This document shows positions 10,132-20,092 of a stretch of DNA of 64,000 nt, piece by piece. The position numbers and the translations under genes were made by a program. This stretch comes from Deinococcus sp. KNUC1210 (GTDB lineage: Bacteria > Deinococcota > Deinococci > Deinococcales > Deinococcaceae), in contig NZ_CP092190.1 in the NCBI RefSeq assembly GCF_022344005.1, positions 124,001 to 188,000 on the forward strand, in the 5' to 3' direction. Below the pieces are notes generated by a model, which searched no databases, had not been told where the DNA came from, and was given only the letters and a program-made list of their open reading frames with translations. Each line of letters opens with the position of its first letter. Position 1 is the stretch's first letter.

Positions 10132-11163
10132 ATGCAGCTTCTCCTCGACCTTCACCCCGACGCCTATCCACTCGAAGGCTACCGCCGCAAGCAGTTGCTG
10201 GAGTGGATCTTTGTGCATGGTGCTGGAAGCTTCGAGGCCATGACCAACCTTCCGGGCTCGGTGCGGGCCGAGCTGAGCGAGACATATACCCTCGACCCCT
10301 TCAAAGCCGTCGAAACCTTTGCCAGCACCGATGGCAGCGTCAAATACCTGTTTACGCTGCCCGACAACCGCCAGATGGAAGCGGTGTACATGCCGTATCT
10401 CGACCGCAAGACCATCTGCGTTTCGACGATGGTGGGCTGCCCGGCCAAGTGCGCCTTCTGCGCGACCGGAGCGCTGGGGTTCGGGCGCAACCTGACGGCG
10501 GGCGAGGTGGTGGGGCAGATTCTGGCCGTGGCCCGCGATCAGGGCATGTCGCCCCGCGAACTGCGAAATCTGGTGTTCATGGGCATGGGTGAGCCGCTGC
10601 TGAACTACGACCACACCATTGGCGCGGCCAGACTGCTGCTGCACCCGCAGGCGCTGGGCATGAGCAAGCGCCGTGTCACGCTCAGCACGGTCGGACTGCC
10701 CAAGGGCATTCGCAAGCTCGCTCAGGAAGACGATCTGGGCATCAAGCTCGCCATCAGCCTGCACGCTCCCGACGAGGCGACGCGGCAGCAGATCATTCCG
10801 ACCAGCTACGCCAACACCATCGCCGACATCATGGCCTCGGCCCGCGAGTATCAGGCCGTGACGGGCCGCCGCGTGACCTTCGAGTACGCCATGCTCAAGG
10901 GTGTCAACGACGCCGTGTGGCAGGCCGAAGCGCTGGCCGACCTGCTGCGAGGACTGGTCTCGCACGTCAACCTGATTCCCATGAATCCCTGGGAAGGCAG
11001 CGGCTTCGAGGAGAGCAGCGAGGCGCAGCTTCAGCTGTTTTACGACACTCTCGAAAGCCGGGGCGTCGAGGTCAGCGTGCGCCGGAGCCGTGGACGCGAT
11101 GCGGGTGCAGCCTGCGGGCAACTGGCTCTCAAGCACCCGGAAGCGGTACAGGCCACCGCCTGA
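10132..11163 (+). CDS. rlmN: RlmN dual-specificity 23S rRNA/tRNA adenine-C2 methyltransferase
   Basis: The 343-residue radical-SAM enzyme methylates A2503 of 23S rRNA and A37 of some tRNAs. The 4Fe-4S ligands are in CPAKCAFC (Cys 103, 107, 110), followed by [15 protein letters not shown] and [10 protein letters not shown]. The C-terminal catalytic Cys lies in [11 protein letters not shown]; the other, methyl-carrying Cys is in the same region as expected for the family. The start is leaderless and the length is normal. Confidence 0.97.
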   Translation: MQLLLDLHPDAYPLEGYRRKQLLEWIFVHGAGSFEAMTNLPGSVRAELSETYTLDPFKAVETFASTDGSVKYLFTLPDNRQMEAVYMPYLDRKTICVSTMVGCPAKCAFCATGALGFGRNLTAGEVVGQILAVARDQGMSPRELRNLVFMGMGEPLLNYDHTIGAARLLLHPQALGMSKRRVTLSTVGLPKGIRKLAQEDDLGIKLAISLHAPDEATRQQIIPTSYANTIADIMASAREYQAVTGRRVTFEYAMLKGVNDAVWQAEALADLLRGLVSHVNLIPMNPWEGSGFEESSEAQLQLFYDTLESRGVEVSVRRSRGRDAGAACGQLALKHPEAVQATA

Positions 11164-11316
11164 AACGCTGACCTGAAGTACACAGCCGGTCTTCAGCCTG
11201 TGCATGCGGTTCGGGGGCTGCGCTTCACCAAAAGCACACCTGCGGCCAAGCGCTGAAGGAGGCGTTTGGTTGCGCTGTGTGCGAGGTTTCGTAAGAGCCG
11301 CCACAGAGACGCATGC

Positions 11317-11348
11317 TACGATAGCGCCAGATTTCCCCTCAGGAGGAG
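11317..11348 (+). promoter_or_regulatory. Promoter -10 (TACGAT) and strong Shine-Dalgarno of the TPR gene
   Basis: TACGAT at 11317-11322 is a likely -10 box, and AGGAGGAG at 11341-11348 is a strong ribosome binding site five bases before GTG 11352. Unlike many genes here this one has a leader. The rest of 11164-11316 shows no gene. Confidence 0.45.
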
Positions 11349-11351
11349 CTG

Positions 11352-13010
11352 GTGTCTCATAAACTCCCCATACTGCTGCTCAGTGCTGCATTGACGTTCG
11401 CCGCTTCGGGTCGTACATCGGCTCAGACGGCTGCTGAAGAGATCGGTGTGACGCAGATCAGCACCACGTTGCAACAAACGCAGCCGACCTCTCCGCAGAT
11501 CAAGATTCCCGCCGTCATCACCCAGGCCGTTCAGGCGACCAATGCTGCCGCCGATGCTCTCAATGCCGTTCCTTCAGGCCCGGCCCTGCCGCCGGTGGTT
11601 CCGCCCACGCCGGCATATCAGGCAGGGCTGGGCACCGCTCAGCAGAGTCTTCAGGCCGGAAACTACCGTCAGGCCCAGAAGCAGTACGAGGCGCTGGTGG
11701 CTCAGAACTACCAGAATCCTCAGGCGCATTTCGGTCTGGGCCTCAGTCTGTTCGCACAGTCCGATCTGAACGGCGCAAAGTTCGAGTTCTCGCAGCTTGC
11801 CGCGCTCGATCCAACCGGCTTCGAGGGGCCGTATAACCTGGGTGTCATCGCCAGTCGGCAGGGCCAGTCGGCCGAAGCGCTGACGCAGTTCGGCAAGGCC
11901 GCCGGACTGGCACGCGGCAAGGTCACGGTGGCGGTCATGCGTCAGGTGCTCGAAGCGCTGGCAGGCGAGCAGACCCGCAAGCAGGACTACGCCGGACTGG
12001 TGACCACCCTGTCCGAGATGAGCCGCGCCGAACCCGCCGACCTCGGGTTGCAGGTGCGCGAGGCTCAGGCGCTGGTGCTGTCGGGTCAGGGCACGGTGGC
12101 CCTGCCGGTGCTGTACGCGGTGCGTCAGACCGAGCCGGGAAATGTGGACGCCGCCCTGCTCACTGCCGACATCTATATCGATCAGAAGCTCCAGAGCCGC
12201 GCCATCCGTGAACTCGATCTGGCGACGGCAGCCGCCACAGACGGCACCGCCAAAGGCAGGCTGCTGCTGCACAAGGCCGAACTGCTGGCCGCCGCGTCTC
12301 CCTCCAAAGAAGCGCTTCAGGCCGCTGTCGCCGCGACCCAGGCCGACAGCCGGAGTGCTGCCGCCTTCGCCAAACTCGGAGAGCTGCGCTTTGCCCGCAG
12401 CGACCGTTCGGGTGCCCTGTCGGCGTGGCAGACGGCCGTGAAGCTCGAACCCAAAAATGGGCTGTACCGCGCCAATCTGGCCGTGGTGCGCCTGAGCCTG
12501 GGTCAGCTCTCGGAGGCCGCGCAGGATGCCCGCAGCGCTTCCAACCTGTCGAGCGACAATGCCACGGTGGCCCGCGCTCAGTTCGTGCTGGGCGTGGCGT
12601 CTTACCGTCAGAAGGCGTATGCCCAGGCCCGTTCGGTGCTCGCCAGCAGCGTGCTGAAAGCTCCGAGCGCCGAAGCCTACCTGTGGCTTGGCCTGACCAG
12701 CTACGCGCTGAAGGACTACGCTGGAGCCGTGGATGCCCTAACCCAGAGCAATACGCTTCAGCCGAACGCGGCGACCCGTGTCAATCTGGGGTCGGCGCTA
12801 CTGGCTGCGGCCCGCTACAGCGAGGCCGAGACGGTGCTGCGGGCGGTGGTGGTGGCCGACGCCAGCAACGCCGCTGCGTGGTATCAGCTCGGGCTGGCGC
12901 GGCGTGCGCTGGGCCGCGAGGCCGAGGCCCAGACCTCGTTCCGCACCGCCGCCAATCTCGGTGACGCCCGCGCCCGCAGCGCCCTGAAGGTGAAGGCTGG
13001 AGCGCCCTGA
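11352..13010 (+). CDS. Secreted tetratricopeptide-repeat protein
   Basis: A 552-residue protein with signal peptide (LPILLLSAALTFAASGRTSAQ) and then at least ten TPR units, for example YQAGLGTAQQSLQAGNYRQAQKQYEALVAQ and AYLWLGLTSYALKDYAGAVDAL. TPR arrays are protein-binding scaffolds; an exported array of this kind usually serves the cell envelope. It is followed by the SPOR-domain protein and rex, all on the same strand, the SPOR gene 63 bases downstream with its own ribosome binding site. A specific partner cannot be deduced. Confidence 0.85.
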   Translation: MSHKLPILLLSAALTFAASGRTSAQTAAEEIGVTQISTTLQQTQPTSPQIKIPAVITQAVQATNAAADALNAVPSGPALPPVVPPTPAYQAGLGTAQQSLQAGNYRQAQKQYEALVAQNYQNPQAHFGLGLSLFAQSDLNGAKFEFSQLAALDPTGFEGPYNLGVIASRQGQSAEALTQFGKAAGLARGKVTVAVMRQVLEALAGEQTRKQDYAGLVTTLSEMSRAEPADLGLQVREAQALVLSGQGTVALPVLYAVRQTEPGNVDAALLTADIYIDQKLQSRAIRELDLATAAATDGTAKGRLLLHKAELLAAASPSKEALQAAVAATQADSRSAAAFAKLGELRFARSDRSGALSAWQTAVKLEPKNGLYRANLAVVRLSLGQLSEAAQDARSASNLSSDNATVARAQFVLGVASYRQKAYAQARSVLASSVLKAPSAEAYLWLGLTSYALKDYAGAVDALTQSNTLQPNAATRVNLGSALLAAARYSEAETVLRAVVVADASNAAAWYQLGLARRALGREAEAQTSFRTAANLGDARARSALKVKAGAP

Positions 13011-13073
13011 GATGATCCTCCTTCTTCATGCAGGGCAGCTTCGTCTGCTCGTTTCTTCTCCGGAGGTATACGC

Positions 13074-14198
13074 TTGAATTTTGTAAAACGCCGCTGGCCC
13101 GATCTGCTGATCGTTCTGCTGGTGCTGCTGTTGCTGCTGGGCTTTGCCTCGCTGCTGCTGGGCAAAAGCCCCGCCAGCCTGACGGGAACCTCCACGAGCC
13201 AGCCAGCCACCACCGAGCCGACATCTTCTGCGCCGAGTCCGGCCACTGGATCGAGTACGCAGGGTACGTCCAGCGCACCGACCAGCAGCCAGTCGAGCAC
13301 GGCCACGACCACGCCAACCACGACAACTCCGCCGACCACCTCAACCACCTCGGCGGCTCCTTCAGGCCAACCGACTACGGCAGCGCCGTCGAATGGGACG
13401 AACTCCACGCCTGCACCCGCTGGCGATCAGAGTCAGAATGCGGGCGATCAGACGTCTGGTTCTGCCGCTGTGCCCACGATTCCAGCCGGGCCAATCGGCA
13501 CCGACACCAGCACCAACAACACGCCGCCTGCCGCCACGCCCACCACTCCCGCGCCCACGCCGTCCACCACGCCGCCGCCTGCCACCACGACACCCACGCT
13601 GACGCCGCGTGCGGGCGGCTCCGTCTCGACCTCCGAGACGCGGGTGCCGACCCGCAACGACTACCGCATCAGCCTGGGCACCTTCAGCAGCACGGCGGCA
13701 GTGCAGGCGGCAACAGCAGACGTCAGCCGTCTGGGCTATACCGTCTATCCGATCACGGTCGCCAGCGGCGCTGTTGCTCAGGTCGGACCGTTCGCCACCC
13801 GTGAGCAGGCCAATCAGGCACTCGCTGACATCCAGCGGGCCATGCCCAGTGCGCTGCTGTATCCGCCGCGAAATGCGCCCGCAAGCGACAGCGGCAGCAG
13901 TAGCAGCAGTTCCGCGTCTTCCAGCACAGCTTCGACCAGCCAGAGCAGCGCGTCTGCTCAGAGCACTCCGGCTGCCGCCCCCGACAGCCCGGTGTATCTG
14001 CAGGTGGGGGCTTACAACACCGTCGATGCTGCTCAGGCCACCGTCAGCAAGATGCGCGACCTGGGATACGATCCCACCGTCAATGCTCCGGCGGGCCGCA
14101 AGGTGACGGTGCTGGTCGGGCCGTTCCGGGGCGACGCCCTGCTGCGGACCGAGCGCCGCCTTGATGCCAACGGGCAGGATCATTTCCGGGTTCGTTGA
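13074..14198 (+). CDS. Membrane-anchored protein with two SPOR domains
   Basis: The 374-residue protein starts at TTG 13074, seven bases after GGAGG (13062-13066). Residues 10-28 are one membrane helix (LLIVLLVLLLLLGFASLLL), followed by about 170 residues of Thr/Ser/Pro/Ala linker and a SPOR domain (DYRISLGTFSSTAAVQAATADVSRLGY...VAQVGPF). After a Ser-rich linker comes a second SPOR domain (VYLQVGAYNTVDAAQATVSKMRDLGY...VLVGPF). SPOR domains bind denuded peptidoglycan at division sites, so a septal envelope role is likely. Its stop overlaps the TTG codon at 14195 of the rex frame. Confidence 0.88.
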   Translation: MNFVKRRWPDLLIVLLVLLLLLGFASLLLGKSPASLTGTSTSQPATTEPTSSAPSPATGSSTQGTSSAPTSSQSSTATTTPTTTTPPTTSTTSAAPSGQPTTAAPSNGTNSTPAPAGDQSQNAGDQTSGSAAVPTIPAGPIGTDTSTNNTPPAATPTTPAPTPSTTPPPATTTPTLTPRAGGSVSTSETRVPTRNDYRISLGTFSSTAAVQAATADVSRLGYTVYPITVASGAVAQVGPFATREQANQALADIQRAMPSALLYPPRNAPASDSGSSSSSSASSSTASTSQSSASAQSTPAAAPDSPVYLQVGAYNTVDAAQATVSKMRDLGYDPTVNAPAGRKVTVLVGPFRGDALLRTERRLDANGQDHFRVR

Positions 14199-14200
14199 GT

Positions 14201-14920
14201 GTGAGCAGCCAGGACATTCCCACCGCCGCCATCTCGCGCCTGGTCATTTATCTGCGGATTCTGGAGGCGCTGGAAGCCGCCGAAATCTCGCGGACCAGCA
14301 GCAGTGATCTGGCCGAGCGTGCCCAGGTGACGGCGTTTCAGGTTCGTAAGGATCTGGCGTACTTCGGGCGCTTCGGCACGCGTGGAATGGGGTATACCGT
14401 GCCGCTGCTCAAGCGTGAACTGATGCGGGTGCTGGGCCTGAACCGCACCTGGAACGTGGTGATCATGGGCATGGGGCGGCTGGGTCAGGCGGTCGCCAAT
14501 TATCCGGGCGCCAGCGATTACCAGTTCGGGTACGTAGGCCTGTTTGACATTGACCCCGACCTGGTGGGGCGCGAGATTCGCGGGTTGAAAGTCCAGCATG
14601 CCGACGAGCTGAAAGGCTTCGTGCAGACGAGGTCGGTCGATCTGGGCTTTCTGGCGGTTCCGCCCGAACACGCGCAGGCTGCCGCTCAGACACTGGTGTC
14701 GGCGGGAATCCGGGGCATCCTGAACTTCGCCCCCACCATGATCCAGCCGCGCCTGATCCCCGGAAGCAGTGAAGTCGAGAGCGAGTGGAAAGCCGTCAGT
14801 GTGGAAAACGTGGATTTTCTGGCGGGCATGAAGAGACTGGCCTTCTACACTTTAAATCCGCACCTGCGGCCCAGCGAACTGAAACCAAGCGAACTCAGCA
14901 GTAATGAATTGGAGGCATGA
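14201..14920 (+). CDS. rex: Redox-sensing transcriptional repressor Rex
   Basis: A 239-residue Rex: N-terminal winged helix (ISRLVIYLRILEALEAAEI...VTAFQVRKDLAYFGRFGTRGMGY) and a Rossmann domain with GMGRLGQA near residue 90 that binds NADH/NAD+. Rex represses fermentative and respiratory genes when the NADH/NAD+ ratio is low. GTG 14201 is preferred; a TTG at 14195, overlapping the preceding TGA, is an alternative that adds two residues. The gene runs straight into the downstream lipoprotein gene, whose Shine-Dalgarno (GGAGG 14911-14915) lies inside the last rex codons. Confidence 0.95.
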   Translation: MSSQDIPTAAISRLVIYLRILEALEAAEISRTSSSDLAERAQVTAFQVRKDLAYFGRFGTRGMGYTVPLLKRELMRVLGLNRTWNVVIMGMGRLGQAVANYPGASDYQFGYVGLFDIDPDLVGREIRGLKVQHADELKGFVQTRSVDLGFLAVPPEHAQAAAQTLVSAGIRGILNFAPTMIQPRLIPGSSEVESEWKAVSVENVDFLAGMKRLAFYTLNPHLRPSELKPSELSSNELEA

Positions 14921-14924
14921 ACGT

Positions 14925-16856
14925 ATGTTGAAAAAATCCTGGCCCTTGCTCACAGTTGGACTGCTGCTTTCCGCGTGCGGAGGCGGTTCTACACCTGACG
15001 GTTCTTCATCCTCGGTCACGGTTGCGGCGAATGCCACCACCATTGCTCTGAGTAACTCAGGAAGCAGTACAACCTCTACGACATATACCTTCACAAACAA
15101 AGCGGGTGGCCAGAAACTGAGCGTCAACAGTGCCATTCTGAAATACGGCACCAACCAGACAGCGGCGGTTGCGTTGGCAGGTTTCACTGTACCTGCAGGC
15201 GTAGCTTGCTCGGATGGCAGCACCTCTGGGTGCTCGACGGCCAATTTGCAATTTTCCGATCAATCTATCCAGAAAGTGCTTTCTGACAGCGATCTGTTCG
15301 GTAAACTGGTAGCGGCCAATCCCGGCGTCAAGAGCATTCCAGTCGAACTGGACTTTGCAGGTGTTGCGAATGGGCTGAACTTTGTAGTAAATGTTGGCGC
15401 TGCTGATACCACTACGACACCTGCGGCACCGACCCCATTGGTTGTGGTGAACAACACAGAAACGGGCGCGATCAGTAACATCCTGAGTGTCACGGTTTCC
15501 GGTGGGTTTGCAGCTGGGGTGCAGCCCGCGCAGCTGATCTTGGAAGTGACCGATTCACGTGGCGTCATCGACACCACCAGCTACACCTCGACCAACACCA
15601 CAACCACTTTCAGCGTCGATACCACCAAATATCCAGACGGTATTCTGAAGCTGCGAGCAATTGCTATCGATAAGAACGGCCTGCGCGGTGAAAGCGCCGT
15701 GAAACAGGTTCAGATTCTTAATCTGGTGGCACCAAGTTTCGATCTGATTACACCTGTGAGCGGAAGTACGGTGAACGGCAGCATGGTCGCCAAGGTACAG
15801 ATTCGTAAGAACAATACCGATTTTACATATGCACCCAGCGTTACCTTTAACGTGCGCGATTATCGGGGTCAGATTCTACGTTCCTTGCCAGGAGTGGTCA
15901 AGCAGACTAATCCTGGTGTATACGAAGCATCAGCCACCTTTGATATCAATGGGCCAGATTTTCCTAACAATATCTATACCATTGAAGCGCTCGAAACTGT
16001 CAACCTGACGGGTGAGACAGCTAGTCGGGTTCTTCAGGCTCAGAGTCAATTTACAACCCAGAATACTAATAACAAACCCCCAGCTTTGATCATCCAGATG
16101 CCTGTACGTCCAAATACTTTTGACCTTGCAGCTAAGAAGTTCCCGGTCATTAATCGGAATAGCGGGGTTATGGTACAAATCAGCGATGACAATAATATTT
16201 CCAATGTACAGATGCAGTTGACGTGTGACCAGAGTATCTCGCTGGCAAGCCAGACCTGTCCGGCCAGTGCCTATCAGATCAATTTTCCGATCAACGCTTC
16301 TGGTCTGCTGTACAGAGTTTTCAATATTGGCGCTCTGCTTGACGGTCAGCCATATGTAGAAAATGGAAACTACATCTTACGCTTCACAGTCAGTGATGGC
16401 ACCAATACTAACATTCAGGAAATTCCCGTAACAGTCGATCGCACACGTAATACGATCGCGAATCTGACTACTACTACCACAGCGGTTGATCCCAATACCT
16501 GCTCTGGTGAGTTGACTGTCGATAGCTACTTGACTGGTATAGGAACGGTGGCCTTCAGTCCGGCAACGAGCACAAGTTGCACCGTTCCTGGTAGCTTCAC
16601 CTCGACTTTGAATGCTACTCAGAATCCTGTACGCGTGATCTCGCTGGAGTACAGTTCGATCGGTAATGGTATGGCCCTAGAAATTCCGACCCTAGTAGGT
16701 ATTGCACCTGAACTGGTGGCTGGCTCCACGATTTCGGGCGGAGAGGCCCCGGGTGCTGTCGGGTCATACCGAGTCGGTTTTCTGGTTGAAGACCTCGTGA
16801 CAGGCGTTTTGAACATGTATCAGGGCACAGATATCAACGTAAAAAAGAATCCCTAA
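14925..16856 (+). CDS. Large surface lipoprotein with Ig-like repeats, lower GC
   Basis: This 643-residue protein begins at ATG 14925, nine bases after GGAGG. The lipobox is LLSAC with the acylated Cys followed by GGGST. It continues as beta-rich repeats resembling Ig-like/cadherin-like domains ([65 protein letters not shown]). The composition is rich in Thr, Asn, Ser and Val and the DNA is clearly lower in GC than the neighbours. A surface-exposed or transferred gene is inferred. No enzyme motif is seen. A strong terminator follows. Confidence 0.75.
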   Translation: MLKKSWPLLTVGLLLSACGGGSTPDGSSSSVTVAANATTIALSNSGSSTTSTTYTFTNKAGGQKLSVNSAILKYGTNQTAAVALAGFTVPAGVACSDGSTSGCSTANLQFSDQSIQKVLSDSDLFGKLVAANPGVKSIPVELDFAGVANGLNFVVNVGAADTTTTPAAPTPLVVVNNTETGAISNILSVTVSGGFAAGVQPAQLILEVTDSRGVIDTTSYTSTNTTTTFSVDTTKYPDGILKLRAIAIDKNGLRGESAVKQVQILNLVAPSFDLITPVSGSTVNGSMVAKVQIRKNNTDFTYAPSVTFNVRDYRGQILRSLPGVVKQTNPGVYEASATFDINGPDFPNNIYTIEALETVNLTGETASRVLQAQSQFTTQNTNNKPPALIIQMPVRPNTFDLAAKKFPVINRNSGVMVQISDDNNISNVQMQLTCDQSISLASQTCPASAYQINFPINASGLLYRVFNIGALLDGQPYVENGNYILRFTVSDGTNTNIQEIPVTVDRTRNTIANLTTTTTAVDPNTCSGELTVDSYLTGIGTVAFSPATSTSCTVPGSFTSTLNATQNPVRVISLEYSSIGNGMALEIPTLVGIAPELVAGSTISGGEAPGAVGSYRVGFLVEDLVTGVLNMYQGTDINVKKNP

Positions 16857-16882
16857 GCCTTTACTCCTGTCATCGGCCCTAC

Positions 16883-16908
16883 CCCCACCCTCCCCGGGTG
16901 GGGTTTTT
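16883..16908 (+). terminator. Intrinsic terminator after the rex-lipoprotein unit
   Basis: CCCCACCC (16883-16890), loop TCCCC, GGGTGGGG (16896-16903), then five T (16904-16908). A textbook rho-independent terminator on the plus strand, 26 bases after the lipoprotein stop. Confidence 0.9.
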
Positions 16909-16917
16909 CACGTCTGC

Positions 16918-16923
16918 TACACT
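16918..16923 (+). promoter_or_regulatory. TACACT -10 box of leaderless darA
   Basis: TACACT ends six bases before the ATG of darA at 16930. Confidence 0.6.
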
Positions 16924-16929
16924 GCGGCC

Positions 16930-17259
16930 ATGAAGCTTGTGATGGCGGTCATTCAGGATGCCGACGCGGCCACGCTGATGCGTGCGCTGTCCGACAACGC
17001 CTTCGATGTCACCAAACTGGCCTCGACTGGCGGCTTTTTGCGCGAAGGAAACACCACCATGATGATCGGTGTACAGGACGAACGGCTCGATGCCCTGAAG
17101 GCGCTCGTGCGCCAGACGTGCCGTGCCCGCACGCGCCTCGTGACGCCCGGCGTGCCGATGGGGGAACAGGGTGAGGGTCTGGTGACAGAGCCGCTGGAAG
17201 TGCCGGTGGGCGGCGCAGTGATGTTCGTGCTGGGCGTCGATGAATTCGTGAAGGTTTAG
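16930..17259 (+). CDS. darA: Cyclic-di-AMP receptor DarA/PstA family (YaaQ, DUF970)
   Basis: The 109-residue protein is a PII-like fold of the YaaQ family: [43 protein letters not shown], with [10 protein letters not shown] following and [13 protein letters not shown] at the end. Members bind cyclic-di-AMP as trimers; their downstream target is unresolved. The gene is leaderless and monocistronic, closed by a bidirectional terminator. Presence of the receptor implies c-di-AMP signalling in this organism. Confidence 0.92.
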   Translation: MKLVMAVIQDADAATLMRALSDNAFDVTKLASTGGFLREGNTTMMIGVQDERLDALKALVRQTCRARTRLVTPGVPMGEQGEGLVTEPLEVPVGGAVMFVLGVDEFVKV

Positions 17260-17271
17260 GAACGCGAAAAA

Positions 17272-17299
17272 AGCCGCCCAGGTAGATGCCTGGGCGGCT
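17272..17299. terminator. Bidirectional terminator between darA and the M42 peptidase
   Basis: AGCCGCCCAGG (17272-17282) and CCTGGGCGGCT (17289-17299) pair over 11 bp. A run of A precedes it and TTTCT follows it, so both converging genes can end here. Confidence 0.88.
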
Positions 17300-17315
17300 T
17301 TCTCGTGTGGATGTC

Positions 17316-18374
17316 TTACTTGCGGGTGTAGTCCTGCTCGCCTTCCAGGCTGCCGACCCAGGCCGCGATGATGTCGATGCACGCCTGCACATCCGACAAC
17401 CGGACCATTTCGTTGGGCGAGTGCATGTAGCGGTTGGGAATGCTGACCACCGCCGCAGGCACGCCTGCCCGCACGAGTGCCAGCGAGTCGTTGTCGGTGC
17501 CCGTGTAGCGGGGGTTGGCCGAGAGGGTGTACGAGATGTCCTTCGTGGCAGCCACAGCCTTCATCTGACGCAGGATGACCGGACTCACCATTGAGCCGAC
17601 TGCCAGATTCGCGCCGCTGCCGAAGGGGACCACGCCGTATTTCTTCTCGTTCACGCCCGGCTGGTTGGTTTCGTGCGTCACGTCCACGACCACGCCCGCC
17701 GACGGATTCAGGCGGTAGCCGCTGACCTGTGCGCCGAAGCACCCGATTTCCTCCTGCGACGTGCCCACCGCGACCACATGGCGTGTGACGCCCGCTGCTT
17801 TCATGGCCCGCAGCGCTTCCAGCACCACGAAGGCCCCGGCCCGGTTGTCGAGCCCTCTGCTGACCAGGTGGCCGTTTACTTCCAGCGGCGGCTGTTCGAT
17901 CACGCCCACCGTGCCCACCGAAATGCGGCGTTTGACTTCCTCGACGTCGAGGGCGGTGTCGATCCACAGGTCTTCGAGCTTGCTGGCCTTGCTACGCTCG
18001 TCGCCCTCCATAACGTGAATCGCTTTCTTCCCGATGACGCCCAGAATGTCGCCCTCGTCGGCCAGCAACCGGATGCGCTGCCCCACCAGCACCTGCGGAT
18101 CCCAGCCACCGATCCCCATAAACGCCAGCATGCCCTTGTCGTCGATATGCGACACCATCAGCCCGATTTCGTCGATGTGGCCCATCAGCACGATCGGCTG
18201 GCTGTCTGCGCCCCCGGCAGGTGGATTGATCTCGGCGTACACATTGCCGTAGTGGTCTTCATGAATGTGGTCGGCAAATCCCTGAGCTTCCTGCGTCCAG
18301 ACGGCAGATGCGCGGGCTTCGGACCCACTGGGAGCGGCGGCGGTGAGGAGGGCTTTCAGAAAATCGAGATTCAC
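17316..18374 (-). CDS. M42-family metallo-aminopeptidase
   Basis: A 352-residue M42 peptidase (glutamyl aminopeptidase/FrvX type). Metal ligands sit in VLMGHIDEIGLMV (His, Asp), SRGLDNRAGAFVVLE (Asp), GTSQEEIGCFGA (Glu-Glu) and VVVDVTHE; the last His is in IPNRYMHSPNEMV. These enzymes are large tetrahedral oligomers that trim peptides. The GTG at 18374 is chosen because TAGACT (18382-18387, minus strand) ends seven bases before it. Upstream in-frame codons to 18458 are therefore unlikely to be translated. Confidence 0.93.
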   Translation of the reverse strand: MNLDFLKALLTAAAPSGSEARASAVWTQEAQGFADHIHEDHYGNVYAEINPPAGGADSQPIVLMGHIDEIGLMVSHIDDKGMLAFMGIGGWDPQVLVGQRIRLLADEGDILGVIGKKAIHVMEGDERSKASKLEDLWIDTALDVEEVKRRISVGTVGVIEQPPLEVNGHLVSRGLDNRAGAFVVLEALRAMKAAGVTRHVVAVGTSQEEIGCFGAQVSGYRLNPSAGVVVDVTHETNQPGVNEKKYGVVPFGSGANLAVGSMVSPVILRQMKAVAATKDISYTLSANPRYTGTDNDSLALVRAGVPAAVVSIPNRYMHSPNEMVRLSDVQACIDIIAAWVGSLEGEQDYTRK

Positions 18375-18381
18375 GCGGGGC

Positions 18382-18387
18382 AGTCTA
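18382..18387 (-). promoter_or_regulatory. TAGACT -10 box of leaderless M42 peptidase gene
   Basis: TAGACT on the minus strand ends seven bases before GTG 18374 and decides the start. Confidence 0.55.
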
Positions 18388-18452
18388 GCGCAACGCTCGT
18401 TAGGGAAGCGTGCCTTTCCGGGCGTTCTCGCGCTGTCTGGTGTTCCACCGCC

Positions 18453-18458
18453 TATCAT
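18453..18458 (+). promoter_or_regulatory. TATCAT -10 box of the cobS-cobC unit
   Basis: TATCAT ends eight bases before ATG 18467. This promoter is separate from the cobalamin riboswitch downstream, so cobS and cobC may escape riboswitch control. Confidence 0.45.
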
Positions 18459-18466
18459 GGCTCCCG

Positions 18467-19195
18467 ATGCCTTCCGGGTTCCGTGCTTCTGTCCTGCGCC
18501 CCGCGCTGCTGGCCCTCACCTTCCTGACGACCTTTCCGTTTCCGGTGGCCATGGAGATCCGGGACGGCGAGTTTGCGCGGGCGAGCGGGTTCTATCCGCT
18601 GGCGGGCTGGGCCGTGGGAGGGCTGACGGCGGCGCTGCTGTGGCTGCCACTGCCGATTCCGGTGGGGGTCAGGGCGGCGCTGGTGCTCGCTGCCTGGCTG
18701 GCGGCCACCGGACTGCTGCACTTCGATGGCCTGGTTGACAGCGCCGACGCGGTGTTTGCCATGAAATCACCGGAAAGGCGCCTGGAAATTCTGCGTGACG
18801 TTCATGTCGGAGCCTTCGGACTGGCGACAGGCGTGCTGACGCTGCTGGTGTGGTGGAGTCTGCTGGCCTCGGCCCGGCCCACCGATGCGCTGCTGGCGGC
18901 GGTGGCAGCCCGCACTATGCTGCTGGCCCCCATGAACGTGTTTCCGGCAGCGCGGGTGGAAAGCATCGGAGCGCGTTCACGCGAGGGAAACTGGAGCGTG
19001 GCGGTGCTGCTGGCGGCTCCCGCCCTGCTGCTGCCGGGTGGCCCGCTGGCGTTCGTGGCAGCTCTGGTGGCTGCGCTGCTGGTGGCCCGTTTCTGCGCTT
19101 CTCGGCTGGGCGGCGGCATCAACGGCGACGTGTACGGCGCGTGTGTGACCGTTGCCGAGCTGGGCGTGCTGCTGGCCCTTCAGTGGGGCCGCTGA
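18467..19195 (+). CDS. cobS: Adenosylcobinamide-GDP ribazoletransferase (cobalamin synthase)
   Basis: The 242-residue integral membrane enzyme joins adenosylcobinamide-GDP with alpha-ribazole to form cobalamin. The diagnostic acidic motif [16 protein letters not shown] is near residue 85, followed by [10 protein letters not shown] and late [16 protein letters not shown]. Several hydrophobic helices fill the rest. ATG 18467 fits the TATCAT box; the in-frame codons from 18410 are ignored. cobC follows two bases after the stop. Confidence 0.93.
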   Translation: MPSGFRASVLRPALLALTFLTTFPFPVAMEIRDGEFARASGFYPLAGWAVGGLTAALLWLPLPIPVGVRAALVLAAWLAATGLLHFDGLVDSADAVFAMKSPERRLEILRDVHVGAFGLATGVLTLLVWWSLLASARPTDALLAAVAARTMLLAPMNVFPAARVESIGARSREGNWSVAVLLAAPALLLPGGPLAFVAALVAALLVARFCASRLGGGINGDVYGACVTVAELGVLLALQWGR

Positions 19196-19197
19196 GC

Positions 19198-19782
19198 GTG
19201 CAGCCGTCTGGCGTGCTCGATCTGTACCTGATTCGCCATGCCCAGACCGCCCCCAATGCCGAGCGGCGCTATCCGGCAGCGGGCCAGGACGCGCCGCTGA
19301 GCGAGCAGGGAAGACGTCAGGCGGCGGCACTCAGATTGCCGCTGGCAGACGTGGTGTACGCCTCTCCCACGCTGCGGGCCGTCCAGACCGCTGAAGGTGC
19401 CGGATATACGGTGGACGTGCAGACGGCGGCCCTGCTGGAAGCGGCGTTCGGCACCATGCACGGGCGCACCTGGGCCGAACTGGAAGCCGAATACGGTCAG
19501 GCCCCGGCAAGCTGGATTCGCGCCCTGAGCGACCCCGACAACCACGCGGGGCCGCCCGGCGGTGACAGCGGCGTGGCCTTTCACGGGCGGGTGCAGGGCT
19601 GGCTGGCGGCGTTGCCTGACAGCGGCACGGTGCTGGCCTTCTCGCATCTGGGAACGGTGTTGGCGGCGCTGCGCCTGACGGTGGGGCTGCGGGCCGCCGA
19701 TCTGCCGCCGTGCAGCGTGGCGCATCTGCGGCAGTCGGGCGGGGCGTGGTGGCTGGTGAGCCTGCTGCCTGGCCCGCTCTGA
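19198..19782 (+). CDS. cobC: Histidine phosphatase, likely alpha-ribazole-5'-phosphate phosphatase
   Basis: A 194-residue phosphoglycerate-mutase-like phosphatase. The catalytic His is in LYLIRHAQT near residue 15; a second His is in [14 protein letters not shown]. Its position right behind cobS supports the CobC role, dephosphorylating alpha-ribazole-5-phosphate or cobalamin-5-phosphate in nucleotide-loop assembly. The family is broad, so the substrate rests on context. The GTG start is two bases after cobS. Confidence 0.82.
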   Translation: MQPSGVLDLYLIRHAQTAPNAERRYPAAGQDAPLSEQGRRQAAALRLPLADVVYASPTLRAVQTAEGAGYTVDVQTAALLEAAFGTMHGRTWAELEAEYGQAPASWIRALSDPDNHAGPPGGDSGVAFHGRVQGWLAALPDSGTVLAFSHLGTVLAALRLTVGLRAADLPPCSVAHLRQSGGAWWLVSLLPGPL

Positions 19783-19820
19783 ACAGCCGCGCCGACTGGC
19801 TCTGGCGCGGGGGCCTGTGC

Positions 19821-19826
19821 TACCTT
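19821..19826 (+). promoter_or_regulatory. Probable -10 box (TACCTT) of the riboswitch transcript
   Basis: TACCTT lies shortly before the first paired elements of the cobalamin riboswitch. The match is fair and no clear -35 is seen. Confidence 0.35.
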
Positions 19827-19844
19827 CCCTTCACCTGGCGTCCT

Positions 19845-20010
19845 GTCCGCATCCAACGGCAGGGCTGGGCGCAGTTCCTCTGCGTCCGATGGGGAAGTCC
19901 GGTGAGATTCCGGCGCTGTTCCGCAGCGGTATTTGCAGGCCCAGACGCACTTCTTGTCGTGCCCGCATCAGCCCGAATGCCACCAGGGAAGACGCCCGCC
20001 CACACCACGG
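19845..20010 (+). promoter_or_regulatory. Cobalamin riboswitch aptamer
   Basis: The conserved B12-box core is present as GGGGAAGTCCGGTGAGATTCC (from 19891; quoted in part) followed by CGGCGCTGTTCCGCAGCGG. It ends with a GCCACCAGGGAAGACGCC-like segment near 19979-19997. These are the sequence hallmarks of the adenosylcobalamin riboswitch. It fills the 380-base gap between cobC and btuF, and a terminator follows it. The outer boundaries are approximate. Confidence 0.88.
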
Positions 20011-20092
20011 GGCGCGTCACCTCTCGACGATAGGGGGCAACAGGACGTGTGAACTGAAGGCGACCGTAGAGATGTTCTGGTCGTCGCCCTTT

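Noticed and set aside
13200..13620. Repetitive Thr/Pro/Ala-coding stretch as a CRISPR or tandem repeat array
   Set aside because: It is the low-complexity linker of the SPOR protein; there is no regular repeat-spacer unit.
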